From UMGS1370 sp046957575 (lineage in GTDB: Bacteria; Bacillota; Clostridia; Lachnospirales; Lachnospiraceae): DNA of 64,000 nucleotides. The position numbers and the translations under genes are program-made. The stretch is taken from positions 1 to 64,000 of the forward strand of contig JBKUOG010000003.1 in NCBI GenBank assembly GCA_046957575.1, read 5' to 3'. This document shows positions 26,139-33,850 of this stretch, one piece after another; position 1 is the first letter of the stretch; every line of letters starts with the position of its first letter. The notes under the pieces were generated by a model. It ran no database searches, was not told where the DNA came from, and worked only from the letters and a program-made list of their open reading frames with translations.

Positions 26139-27161
26139 TTATTCTACAGAATCAATGATGTCAAGCAGTTCCTGAACGCCCGGATACTCTTTGCAGTACT
26201 CGTCTACCATGCCGCTGGTGGCCTGACGGAACGCTTCTTTATCTACATCATTTACAAACTCTACATCCATTTCTGTGCTGGCTTCGGAAATTGCTTCAGA
26301 AATCGCTGCTTCCCAGGAAACCTTGTGGCTTTCGGTAGATTCATATGCTGCTTCCAGAATTACCTGCTGATCCTCCGGACTGATGTTCTTCCAAGTTTTC
26401 GCACTCATTACCAGAACGTCTGGAATCATGGCGTGTTCATCTGTAGAAAATACCTTGCAGATTTCTCCATGTTTTCCGGTTGTCAGAGCCGTCTCATTAC
26501 TCTCGGCGCCGTCAATAATGCCGGTCTGCAGAGACGTATAAACATCGCCGTAAGACATGGTAACTGGAATTCCGCCCAGCGCCTTTAACATATCGGTCTG
26601 GGATTTCATATCCTGGACACGGATTTTTAACCCCTTTAAATCTTCTGGTGTCCGGATAGCCTTGTCTTTCGTATAGAAGGAACGGGCGCCGGATGTATAG
26701 TAGGTTAAGGTCACAAACCCATCGTCTTCGGAAGACAGGAAGAAGTCTCTCATCTGCTTGGAATCCATCACATGGTAGAAATCTTCTGTATTATCGAAAA
26801 TATAAGGAAGACCGAAGGTGTGGTAAGACTCGTTATAGGTTGCCAGTCCTGGTGCAGATACCTTTGTCATGGAAATAACGCCTGCCATTAACTGCTCCAT
26901 ATTTTCATTTTCTGATCCTAACTGGCCGTTGGGAAGGATTCTTACCTGAATCCGTCCCTCGGTTCCCTCATTGACTTTGTCCGCAAACTCTGTCATCGCA
27001 ATGTGTACGGTGTGGGTTTCACTCAGACCGTGAGCCAGCGTTAAAACCATAGGGTTTTCGGCAGTTGCTTCTGCACTGGTGGCTGCTCCGGTATTTGCGC
27101 ATCCGCTAAGAACAGATGCGCTAAGGCATAATGCCATTGTAATTGCTGCAAACTTTCTCAT
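26139..27161 (-). CDS. TRAP transporter substrate-binding lipoprotein, DctP
   Basis: A 340-residue binding protein with lipobox LSGC (Cys21). The core shows LPNGQLGSENENMEQL (~62) and LKGLKIRVQ (~170), whose Arg pairs with the carboxylate of the ligand in characterised DctP proteins, then QTGIIDGAESN (~210). Therefore the ligand is probably an organic acid such as a sugar acid. Gram-positive TRAP binding proteins are lipid-anchored, consistent with this one. Confidence 0.92.
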   Translation of the reverse strand: MRKFAAITMALCLSASVLSGCANTGAATSAEATAENPMVLTLAHGLSETHTVHIAMTEFADKVNEGTEGRIQVRILPNGQLGSENENMEQLMAGVISMTKVSAPGLATYNESYHTFGLPYIFDNTEDFYHVMDSKQMRDFFLSSEDDGFVTLTYYTSGARSFYTKDKAIRTPEDLKGLKIRVQDMKSQTDMLKALGGIPVTMSYGDVYTSLQTGIIDGAESNETALTTGKHGEICKVFSTDEHAMIPDVLVMSAKTWKNISPEDQQVILEAAYESTESHKVSWEAAISEAISEASTEMDVEFVNDVDKEAFRQATSGMVDEYCKEYPGVQELLDIIDSVE

Positions 27162-27178
27162 AACTAGCTGCCCTTTCT

Positions 27179-29680
27179 TTACATTCCGATTAAATCAAAC
27201 TGCTCAAACGATACCAGTACCTGATGGTTCTTTTTCGGATTTGGGTACTTAATCTGTACCGATTTCAGTCTCTGGCTGTAATACCATCCGCAGTCTGCTT
27301 CTTCAAATTTTCTTCTGTGAAGGAAGTGAGGAATCTGTTCTCCGTCAACTGTTACCCAATATGGAGATTTTTCTCTGTGAACCATGTCAATGGCCATGGT
27401 TTCTACTGCTGTTTCATACATTCCTTCCTGCTCAAATGTTACGTAGGTACGCTCTCCGGCCGTCATGGTAATATGGGTTCTTAAATAGCCGCCCCGCTCA
27501 TAATCCATGGTTCTGCCATCGTCTTCGTACAAATCAAACTGGCCGTCTTTGTCGGCTGCACACAGGATGCAGATTCCGGTTGCCTGTTCTGTCGCCAGGT
27601 TGGTCATGTGGTTTGCTGCCATTGGAATCACTGCGCCGCTTTTGATAAACAGCGGAATGCTGCTGATGCTTACCGGAATTTCGATGGTCTGTCCGCCCTC
27701 ATAAGCCTCTCTGGTATAGAAATCATAGAAGGTATCTCCCTTTGGAAGGTAAACCTTGCGGGTCTTTGCTCCCTTTTCTACCACATTTGCCACAAGCAGG
27801 GAATCTCCAAACATGAAGTCTACGCCTTCTTCATAGCAGTTTACATCATTCTGGAACGCACTGCACATCGGCTCCATAATCGGAAGTCCCATGCGGTGGG
27901 CCCTGTCAGTTAAAGAATACAGATATGGGCTTAACTGGTAGCGGAATTCGATCGCTTTACGGATGTCGTCTTTTAAGTCGCTGTACATCCATGGCTCTGT
28001 TACCGTATTGTCGGTATTGGTAGAATGGATGGAGAAACGGGGCTGGAAAATACCATTCTGAATCCAGCGGATAAATAATTCTCCCTCCGGAGCCGGACCA
28101 TAAAATCCTCCGATGTCACAGCCCTGACTGGCTACACCGGACAGACCCATGCCTAAAATGGTCGCAATGTTGTATTTTAATGCATCCCAGCAGGTTAAAT
28201 TGTCGCCTGCCCAGGTCTGTGCATAACGCTGGATGCCGCAGTGGCCGGAACGGCACACAATATAAGGTCTGGTGTTTTCAAAGGTTTCGTGGATTGCCTC
28301 GTCGGTCACGTGACACATAATGTTGGACATTACGGATTTTAACTGGCCGATGGTGCCGCCCTTTCCTTCAAAATCACAGCGGCTGTCTTTGTCTACCAGG
28401 CTGTCATACTCACAGTTGTCATTCCATACGGAATCGGTGCCATACTGCAGGACGTTTTCTTTTAACAGCGCTTTCCAATCTTCACGGACAGATTCTTTTG
28501 TAAAGTCTACAAACACGCCAGGGCCGCCCCACCAGGTTCCCACTGCTGGATTTTCGCTGTCGCTTGCCTTTACAAACATTCCTTTTTCTTTCATTTCATC
28601 CAGCTTTGGATGGATTAGTAAAATCCCTGGCTTTACGTTAGGGGTTACAGTAATCCCCCGCTTCTTCATCTGCTGGAAGAATTCTTTTGGATCTTTAAAG
28701 CGTTTTTTATTCCAGGTAAAGACGCAGCGTTTAATGCCTTTGTCTGTCTCTACGGTACAGTAACCAGAAGAAAGCTGGAATCCGTCAACCGGAATTTTCT
28801 CTTCCTTTGTGGTATCAATAAATTCCACAATAGCGTCATCACAGTCTGCATCCAGTTCCGGATAGTACATGGAAGAACCCAGATAACCCAGGGCAGTTCT
28901 TGGAAGAAGGGCGGACTTACCTGTCAGATCGGTATAGCGCTCAACTACCTGGCGGACTGTCGGACCTGCAATCAGGAATAAGTCAATGTCGCCTCCGTCT
29001 GCGCGGTAACGGCTGTGCATTTTCCAGTAATTGCTCTTTTCTCTTCCCATGTCAAAATCACACTCATAGGTATTGTGGTAAAAATATCCCACTGCTTTTT
29101 TGGTGTCTTTGCTTAATTTAATATAAAATGGGATGTGTTTATACAGGGAATCCGTCTCCTTTGGGTTGTATCCCATGGCGTCTTTCGGGCTCATTCCCAT
29201 AAATTTCTGGGCCTTGTTAAACTCTCCGCTCTTTTCTCCAAAACCATAGAAGCAGTCGTTTGCTGTAATTTCGCTGGTATGAATCCGGCGGTGGTTGGAA
29301 TCTTCCTGGTATGCCAGATCCACAATATCTGCATGAATCAGAGTATTGTCCTTGTCATACACACAGATCCGAAACGGCGATTTTTCAATCACAACGGTTA
29401 ATTCTTTTCCCTTAATGACTGCCTTATCCTCTCCGTCCTCTAAGCTGGCATCAGCAGCGGTTACCCGTTTCCGGTACTGTTTCAGGAACTCATCCATCCG
29501 GTCTTCCCAGGCCGTCATAACCAGGCTGTAAGACTCTTCTGCAAAGTCTCCGTCAAATCCAGCCCGGATTCTTAAAATCGAATCGGTTAAAAATAACAGC
29601 CGGATTTCCACACAGTTGGTGGCAATGGAAAAATAGTTATCCTGTTTCTTTACAGCAAATGCTGTGGTGCAGACTCTCAT
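27179..29680 (-). CDS. GH31 alpha-glycosidase
   Basis: An 833-residue GH31 enzyme with an N-terminal beta-domain, (beta/alpha)8 barrel and C-terminal beta-domains. The likely nucleophile is Asp421 in VWNDNCEYD and the acid/base Asp493 in TWAGDNLTCW. GH31 includes alpha-glucosidases, alpha-xylosidases and sulfoquinovosidases; the shorter sulfoquinovosidases differ in length and I do not see their diagnostic motif. No signal peptide, so it works in the cytoplasm. It is the first gene of an operon with a TRAP importer, divergent from an AraC regulator, implying uptake of an acidic alpha-glycoside. Confidence 0.92.
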   Translation of the reverse strand: MRVCTTAFAVKKQDNYFSIATNCVEIRLLFLTDSILRIRAGFDGDFAEESYSLVMTAWEDRMDEFLKQYRKRVTAADASLEDGEDKAVIKGKELTVVIEKSPFRICVYDKDNTLIHADIVDLAYQEDSNHRRIHTSEITANDCFYGFGEKSGEFNKAQKFMGMSPKDAMGYNPKETDSLYKHIPFYIKLSKDTKKAVGYFYHNTYECDFDMGREKSNYWKMHSRYRADGGDIDLFLIAGPTVRQVVERYTDLTGKSALLPRTALGYLGSSMYYPELDADCDDAIVEFIDTTKEEKIPVDGFQLSSGYCTVETDKGIKRCVFTWNKKRFKDPKEFFQQMKKRGITVTPNVKPGILLIHPKLDEMKEKGMFVKASDSENPAVGTWWGGPGVFVDFTKESVREDWKALLKENVLQYGTDSVWNDNCEYDSLVDKDSRCDFEGKGGTIGQLKSVMSNIMCHVTDEAIHETFENTRPYIVCRSGHCGIQRYAQTWAGDNLTCWDALKYNIATILGMGLSGVASQGCDIGGFYGPAPEGELFIRWIQNGIFQPRFSIHSTNTDNTVTEPWMYSDLKDDIRKAIEFRYQLSPYLYSLTDRAHRMGLPIMEPMCSAFQNDVNCYEEGVDFMFGDSLLVANVVEKGAKTRKVYLPKGDTFYDFYTREAYEGGQTIEIPVSISSIPLFIKSGAVIPMAANHMTNLATEQATGICILCAADKDGQFDLYEDDGRTMDYERGGYLRTHITMTAGERTYVTFEQEGMYETAVETMAIDMVHREKSPYWVTVDGEQIPHFLHRRKFEEADCGWYYSQRLKSVQIKYPNPKKNHQVLVSFEQFDLIGM

Positions 29681-29722
29681 TGCTCATGTTCCTCCTTATT
29701 TGTTCCATCACGTTGTTGTTCT

Positions 29723-29728
29723 ATTATA
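29723..29728 (-). promoter_or_regulatory. -10 element of the GH31-TRAP operon
   Basis: A perfect TATAAT on the minus strand, without a good -35 box 16-18 bases upstream. That pattern fits a promoter that needs an activator, presumably the divergent AraC protein. Confidence 0.45.
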
Positions 29729-29790
29729 GGAATCCCATAATGACAAAACCAGACAATTTTTGCGCAAAGGAAGCGTTTTTTTTACATATC

Positions 29791-29819
29791 TTGCTTTTCT
29801 TCGGATATTCCGGTATAAT
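29791..29819 (+). promoter_or_regulatory. Promoter of the AraC gene at 29877
   Basis: TTGCTT (29791-29796), 17 bases, TATAAT (29814-29819), giving a leader of about 50 bases to the ATG at 29877. Confidence 0.7.
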
Positions 29820-29876
29820 CAACCTATTCATAACATTGGAATGTTTGTACAAAACCAGTTGTCAGGAGGTACTACT

Positions 29877-30719
29877 ATGCTGGATCAGGCAGGAATCCGT
29901 ATGGCTCAGGGAGCTGAAATTGCGTGTGAACGGATTTCCGGGGTCAATGATAATATGTATCAGCCCCATTATCATAACTACTATGAACTTTATTATCTGG
30001 AAGAGGGCGGACGCTACCAGCGTTCCGACAATGACCTCTATCTCCTTCAGCCTGGGGATTTTATTTTATTTTTCCCTTACTGTATGCACTATTCCTATGG
30101 AGACATGGATATGCGGTTTAGGCGGATTATCCTGTATTTTCAGCGGGAAGAAATTGACTCTCCGGAACTAATCCGGATTTTAGACGAAGGAAACGGCGTT
30201 TTCCGGCCAAACGCCAAAGAAGGGCAGACCATTCACCGGGCGCTTCTGGAACTTTTAAAAGAACAGAGCGAAGAAAGCCCTTTTGCAAAAGAATGCCGTC
30301 ACAGCCTTTTAAACTTCCTTTTGTATCATCTTGCACGGGAAAAGAGGATGATGAATCCAGTAAAAGCAGAACAAAATAAGCGAATTGCACAGATTATGGG
30401 GTATATCCACACCCATTATAACGAACCCATTACTTTAGAATCTCTTGCAGAACAGTTTTACGTCAGTACCTTTTATTTGTGCCGGGAGTTCCGTTCTTAT
30501 ACCCACAGTACCGTAATCCAGTATATCAACGTAACCCGGATTATGAACGCCCAGAGAATGTTAATGGAAACCAATAAAAACATTACCGAGGTCGGACGGG
30601 AAACAGGATTTTCCAATCTTACCCACTTTAACAGAGTGTTCAAACAGGTAACCGGCATGACGCCTTCCGGATTCCGCAAATCCCATAAAAACATTGAAAT
30701 TTATATTGGCGGGCGCTGA
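29877..30719 (+). CDS. AraC-family regulator of the GH31-TRAP operon
   Basis: A 280-residue AraC regulator with an N-terminal cupin (HYHNYYELYYLEEGG, ~30) and a C-terminal double helix-turn-helix (~170-270; ITEVGRETGFSNLTHFNRVF). ATG 29877 follows AGGAGG by seven bases; longer frames upstream run through the promoter. It is divergent from the GH31 gene. Its last 19 bases overlap the end of the convergent Spo0A-C-like gene. Confidence 0.92.
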   Translation: MLDQAGIRMAQGAEIACERISGVNDNMYQPHYHNYYELYYLEEGGRYQRSDNDLYLLQPGDFILFFPYCMHYSYGDMDMRFRRIILYFQREEIDSPELIRILDEGNGVFRPNAKEGQTIHRALLELLKEQSEESPFAKECRHSLLNFLLYHLAREKRMMNPVKAEQNKRIAQIMGYIHTHYNEPITLESLAEQFYVSTFYLCREFRSYTHSTVIQYINVTRIMNAQRMLMETNKNITEVGRETGFSNLTHFNRVFKQVTGMTPSGFRKSHKNIEIYIGGR

Positions 30720-31048
30720 TAGGGGTCTTCCCTCTGCATACACTCTAACAGCATTTCAATCATTTCCCTGGGGTACAGCGGCAGGTGGACCGGAATCCGC
30801 AGCGTTTTTTCCAGATACTCCCTGCCGCCTGCCACTAAAAAAGCGTCCCGCACTGTCCTCAGATTCTTTTCCAGATTGGATATGCTCTCACCCCTCTGGC
30901 ATGCAACTGGAATATAAATCCGTTCCCGAATGTGCACCAGCCGCCCTTCATCTTCTCTTGCCATCTCCAGACAGGCCAGCAAAATCCCATAGCCTTTGTA
31001 CCCCTTCAAAAGCGGAAAGTTATTTAAAATCTCTTCCCCGGTTTTCAT
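30701..31048 (-). CDS. Free-standing Spo0A C-terminal-type DNA-binding protein
   Basis: A 115-residue protein resembling the Spo0A DNA-binding domain without the receiver domain. LLKGYKGYGILLACLEMA (~13-30) matches the start of that domain, IYIPVACQRGESISNLEKNL (~44-63) the position of its YP-IAKK-RVERAIR recognition region, followed by a helix and GG. By inference it binds DNA, perhaps sporulation-type boxes, without phosphorylation control. It is convergent with, and overlaps by 19 bases, the AraC gene. Confidence 0.7.
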   Translation of the reverse strand: MKTGEEILNNFPLLKGYKGYGILLACLEMAREDEGRLVHIRERIYIPVACQRGESISNLEKNLRTVRDAFLVAGGREYLEKTLRIPVHLPLYPREMIEMLLECMQREDPYQRPPI

Positions 31049-31193
31049 GAAAACCCCTCCCTTTGTTAAACTTTTCCTTACCAGTATACACCATAATCCT
31101 CCATTCCGAAAAAATTAGACTTTTTTAGCCAAAAATAAACCTTCTTGTTCTTAAAAAAAGACAATTTTAGTGGATTTTGAAGCAAACAAAAAC

Positions 31194-31221
31194 GCCTCCC
31201 ATGATTTTCATCACAGAAGGC
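31194..31221 (-). terminator. Terminator of the DUF1292 gene
   Basis: A 12-bp stem (GCCTTCTGTGAT / ATCATGGGAGGC, three G-U pairs) capped by a GAAA tetraloop and followed by GTTTTTGTTT on the minus strand, 76 bases after the stop codon. Confidence 0.88.
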
Positions 31222-31297
31222 ATTTTCCTATTTGCAGCATATCCGACAACCGTCCAGGATGTCTTTGATCGGGCAGAAAGATGCTCTGTCCTATGAA

Positions 31298-31624
31298 TTA
31301 ATCGTCTAATTCATCTTCCCCTACGATCTCATCGTATTCTTCTTCATCCAGTAATTCGTCAAAGGCGTCTGCAACCATCTCATACTCGTCATCGTCTTCA
31401 ATATTTTCCAGATTCGGAGTACCGTCCTCTGTCTCGCTATAACGGTACAGGAACACTTCTCCTTCTTCTGTATCCTGGCTTTCCATAGGCAGCAGCGCAA
31501 TATAATCCTTGTCTCCTGCCTGGAAAATGGTAAGAACGATGCACTCTAACTCCGAATCATCCTCCAATGTCAGGGTCACTGTCATTTCTTCCTGTTCTTC
31601 CATTTTGTTTAAATCCTCTGCCAT
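31298..31624 (-). CDS. DUF1292 acidic protein (YrzB-like)
   Basis: A 108-residue, very acidic protein. The core TLTLEDDSELECIVLTIF and KDYIALLPM match DUF1292; the C-terminal third is almost all Asp/Glu with a few hydrophobics. DUF1292 proteins are widespread in Firmicutes and not characterised. It has its own promoter and terminator, making a single-gene unit. Confidence 0.88.
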   Translation of the reverse strand: MAEDLNKMEEQEEMTVTLTLEDDSELECIVLTIFQAGDKDYIALLPMESQDTEEGEVFLYRYSETEDGTPNLENIEDDDEYEMVADAFDELLDEEEYDEIVGEDELDD

Positions 31625-31653
31625 TTCCTACACCTCTCTTTTCATAAGAATCT

Positions 31654-31674
31654 GTCTTGCTGTCCCAGCAAGAC
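31654..31674 (-). repeat. Hairpin in the 5' leader of the DUF1292 gene
   Basis: Perfect 9-bp inverted repeat GTCTTGCTG / CAGCAAGAC with a three-base loop, between the promoter and the ribosome binding site. No T-run follows, so it may affect RNA stability or translation rather than termination. Confidence 0.6.
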
Positions 31675-31700
31675 TGCACCTAACATAAGTGCCTAACGAT

Positions 31701-31729
31701 AATTTATCAGACTATGGAATAAAAAGCAA
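31701..31729 (-). promoter_or_regulatory. Promoter of the DUF1292 gene
   Basis: Minus strand TTGCTT (31729-31724), 17 bases, TAAATT (31706-31701). The -35 box lies 25 bases from palindromic element copy B. Confidence 0.65.
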
Positions 31730-31754
31730 GAAGTTTATGATTTTCTCAATTTTC

Positions 31755-31905
31755 GTAACAGTTCAGCCATGCATCTTCTTGCCAGCTGTAAGCGTACAAG
31801 AAGCGTCTGGCATCAGCCCTATGAAGATTCAGACAGAAAAGCTCCTATGAAAACAAGCTTTCAACGCTTTTTCCTGTCTGAATCTTCGCATGGCTGAACT
31901 GTTAC
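31755..31905 (+). repeat. Branched palindromic element, copy B
   Basis: 151 bp with a perfect 17-bp terminal inverted repeat (GTAACAGTTCAGCCATG / CATGGCTGAACTGTTAC), first arm CTTCTTG...CAAGAAG, second arm GAAGATTCAGACAG against CTGTCTGAATCTTC. The final 45 bases are read in frame by the HD-domain gene on the minus strand and give its last 14 codons plus stop. Confidence 0.93.
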
Positions 31906-32484
31906 CAAATTTCCCTGCTCAACGTGTTTCTGAATAATCTGATCTGTTACCTCAAATAAAATCTCGGAGCCTTCTTTCGTGCGTCCCTGACGGCCATAGA
32001 CCTGCTCTGCGCCAACACCATGTGCTTTCCAGTCTGCTCCCCCATTGCTGTCATTTAAGAGAAGGGGCTGCAAATTGTCCATGGCTCTGGCAAATTTTGC
32101 CTCCGGACTCTCGCATTTTTCAAATTCCTCGAATAATCCGGTTAATTCTTCTTTCTGATCCTCCGGAAGCATGGAATACAGTTTTTCTTTTGCAGCTTCT
32201 TCCCTTGCCTTTTGGGTCTTTTTGGCCTCTTCATCATAGGCGTAGGTATCCCCTGCTTCAATCTCTACAAGGTCATGGATTAAACACATTACCATGACCT
32301 TGGTAATGTCGATTTTCTCATTGGAATACTCTCTTAACAAATACGCCATAACTGCCATATGCCAGGCGTGTTCTGCATCATTTTCATTTCTGCCATGCCC
32401 GGATAAATGGGTCTGCCGGAAAATATTCTTTTCTTTGTCAATCTCCAGCGCAAATTCCAATTGCTTTTTTAATCTGTCATTCAC
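31861..32484 (-). CDS. HD-domain hydrolase, 5'-deoxynucleotidase (YfbR/HDDC2)-like
   Basis: A 207-residue HD protein. Metal-binding residues are visible in NDAEHAWHMA (~36-45) and IHDLVEIEAGDTY (~68-80). The family removes phosphate from deoxyribonucleoside monophosphates in the cytoplasm. It starts with GTG. Its C-terminal tail TVQPCEDSDRKKR is encoded by palindromic element copy B and is not part of the HD fold; CoaBC in this window ends with nearly the same tail. It is the last gene of the six-gene DUF5717 operon. Confidence 0.88.
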   Translation of the reverse strand: MNDRLKKQLEFALEIDKEKNIFRQTHLSGHGRNENDAEHAWHMAVMAYLLREYSNEKIDITKVMVMCLIHDLVEIEAGDTYAYDEEAKKTQKAREEAAKEKLYSMLPEDQKEELTGLFEEFEKCESPEAKFARAMDNLQPLLLNDSNGGADWKAHGVGAEQVYGRQGRTKEGSEILFEVTDQIIQKHVEQGNLVTVQPCEDSDRKKR

Positions 32485-32487
32485 GCC

Positions 32488-32652
32488 TTATATTCCCCCA
32501 TTCCCTTTTTTCTGCCCTATCTGATCATAGGCTTCCAGGATTCCTTTCTTCACCGCCTTTTTAATCACCACATAAAGCAGAGAAAAAAACAAAGCTGCCA
32601 GTCCCACTTGCACCAAAGGGGTTAAGATCCAGAATATAAATGCCGTACTCAT
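32488..32652 (-). CDS. Small membrane protein
   Basis: A 54-residue protein with one clear membrane helix (about 5-30; FWILTPLVQVGLAALFFSLL) and a Lys/Gly-rich C-terminal tail. GAGGTGAGG precedes ATG 32652. It lies 17 bases after the Spx/ArsC-like gene and three bases before the HD gene. I do not recognise the family. Confidence 0.65.
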   Translation of the reverse strand: MSTAFIFWILTPLVQVGLAALFFSLLYVVIKKAVKKGILEAYDQIGQKKGNGGI

Positions 32653-32669
32653 CTTCCTCACCTCCCATC

Positions 32670-33014
32670 TTACAACTCTTTCCATGTTTCTTCTTTAAAC
32701 CCTACCAGCACCCGATCGCCGTCTACTGCAATGGGGCGTTTTATCAGCATGCCATCACTGGCTAAAAGGGTTATCTGTTCCTCTTCTGACAACTCTGCCA
32801 GGCGATCTTTTAACCCTAATTCCCTGTATTTCTGTCCGCTGGTATTAAAAAACTTTTTCAGCGGCAGGCCGCTTTTTGAATACCAGGCGCGAATTTCTTC
32901 TGCGCTTGGATGTTCCTCTCCAATGTGGCGCACTTCATACGAAATCCCCTGTGCGTCCAGCCATTTTTTAGCTTTTTGGCATGTGCTGCATTTTGGATAC
33001 CATAAAAATAACAT
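32670..33014 (-). CDS. ArsC/Spx-family thioredoxin-fold protein
   Basis: A 114-residue ArsC/Spx-like protein with a CSTC redox motif near residue 9 (WYPKCSTCQKAKKWL), GLPLKKFFNTSG (~48) and LIKRPIAVDG (~87). The family comprises Spx RNA-polymerase-binding regulators and glutaredoxin-like arsenate reductases; YffB-like proteins of this length are common and their activity uncertain. ATG 33014 follows AAAAGGAGG. No arsenic-resistance genes are nearby, so a redox or regulatory role is likelier. Confidence 0.85.
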   Translation of the reverse strand: MLFLWYPKCSTCQKAKKWLDAQGISYEVRHIGEEHPSAEEIRAWYSKSGLPLKKFFNTSGQKYRELGLKDRLAELSEEEQITLLASDGMLIKRPIAVDGDRVLVGFKEETWKEL

Positions 33015-33037
33015 ATCCGATTCCTCCTTTTCCTCTC

Positions 33038-33850
33038 CTAAACCATTGCCCGGTACTCCTGCTTCCACTGCTTTACCAGTTTTGCAGCGCCGGCCTTTCT
33101 CTTATCCGGTTCCTGTTCAAACAGGCCCTCCAGCTTTAAAATTCCTTCTGAACTTTTCGCTCTCTCGCCTGCTTCCTCAATTTCCTTTTCCCATTTTGCC
33201 TTCTGCATCTCATTTACCAGTGGAAGATGGTAATTCCTCCCTGCTATTCCCTCCCCAGTCCGGCTTAAATAGTACATCCGTTTTAACACTTCTTCGCTTT
33301 TACGGCATTCATAGGCTTTTGAAAAAGAATTCCAGGCTTTTGAAAACTGAAACATCCTGGCCTGCGTGCAGCCCAGACTGGTCCAGACTTTTTCCAGCAA
33401 TTCATCTGTTACCATCCCGCCCCTGGGAAGTTCTAAGATTTTTTCATAAATGGAAGCCGCTTTTCCATATTGTTTGCGCAAAAACAGGTCATTTCCCTTT
33501 TGGCGGGCATATTCTGCCGGAGGAAGTTTTCGGAATGCTGCCACTTCATGGCGGAATTGGTTTTGCTCTGACGAAGAACAATATCCGCATTCAGACAAAA
33601 TGAGAAACAGCATCTGGTCGCTGTCTCCTCTTTTTCCCATCCACTTATCCATTTTAGCAGCTAACGCTTCCATATCCAGTTCTTCCCGGATAAATGCTGT
33701 CAGATGTTCATCCACAAATCCATCCATTACAAACAGGGGATTGTGGCAAATCACATAGCTAAGTTCTGCTGAAGACCAGATTCTGACTCCCAAAGCTTCT
33801 ATATAGTAGGGATTTTTCACCGGCTCCTGCCGGCAGACCATCAGGCTCAT
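33038..33850 (-). CDS. TPR-like helical protein linked to the Hsp70-like gene
   Basis: A 270-residue, mostly helical protein. The middle region (about 110-210; ARQKGNDLFLRKQYGKAASIYEKIL) reads as tetratricopeptide-like repeats. The N-terminal 100 residues are unrecognised; a CGYCSSSEQN segment contains two Cys. It overlaps the Hsp70-like gene by four bases (ATGA), so the two products are probably made in equal amounts and interact. Function unknown. Confidence 0.75.
   Translation of the reverse strand: MSLMVCRQEPVKNPYYIEALGVRIWSSAELSYVICHNPLFVMDGFVDEHLTAFIREELDMEALAAKMDKWMGKRGDSDQMLFLILSECGYCSSSEQNQFRHEVAAFRKLPPAEYARQKGNDLFLRKQYGKAASIYEKILELPRGGMVTDELLEKVWTSLGCTQARMFQFSKAWNSFSKAYECRKSEEVLKRMYYLSRTGEGIAGRNYHLPLVNEMQKAKWEKEIEEAGERAKSSEGILKLEGLFEQEPDKRKAGAAKLVKQWKQEYRAMV

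Noticed and set aside
27179..29680. Sulfoquinovosidase assignment for the GH31 enzyme
   Set aside because: Attractive because the TRAP importer carries acids, but the protein is longer than YihQ and no sulfoquinovose-degrading genes are present.
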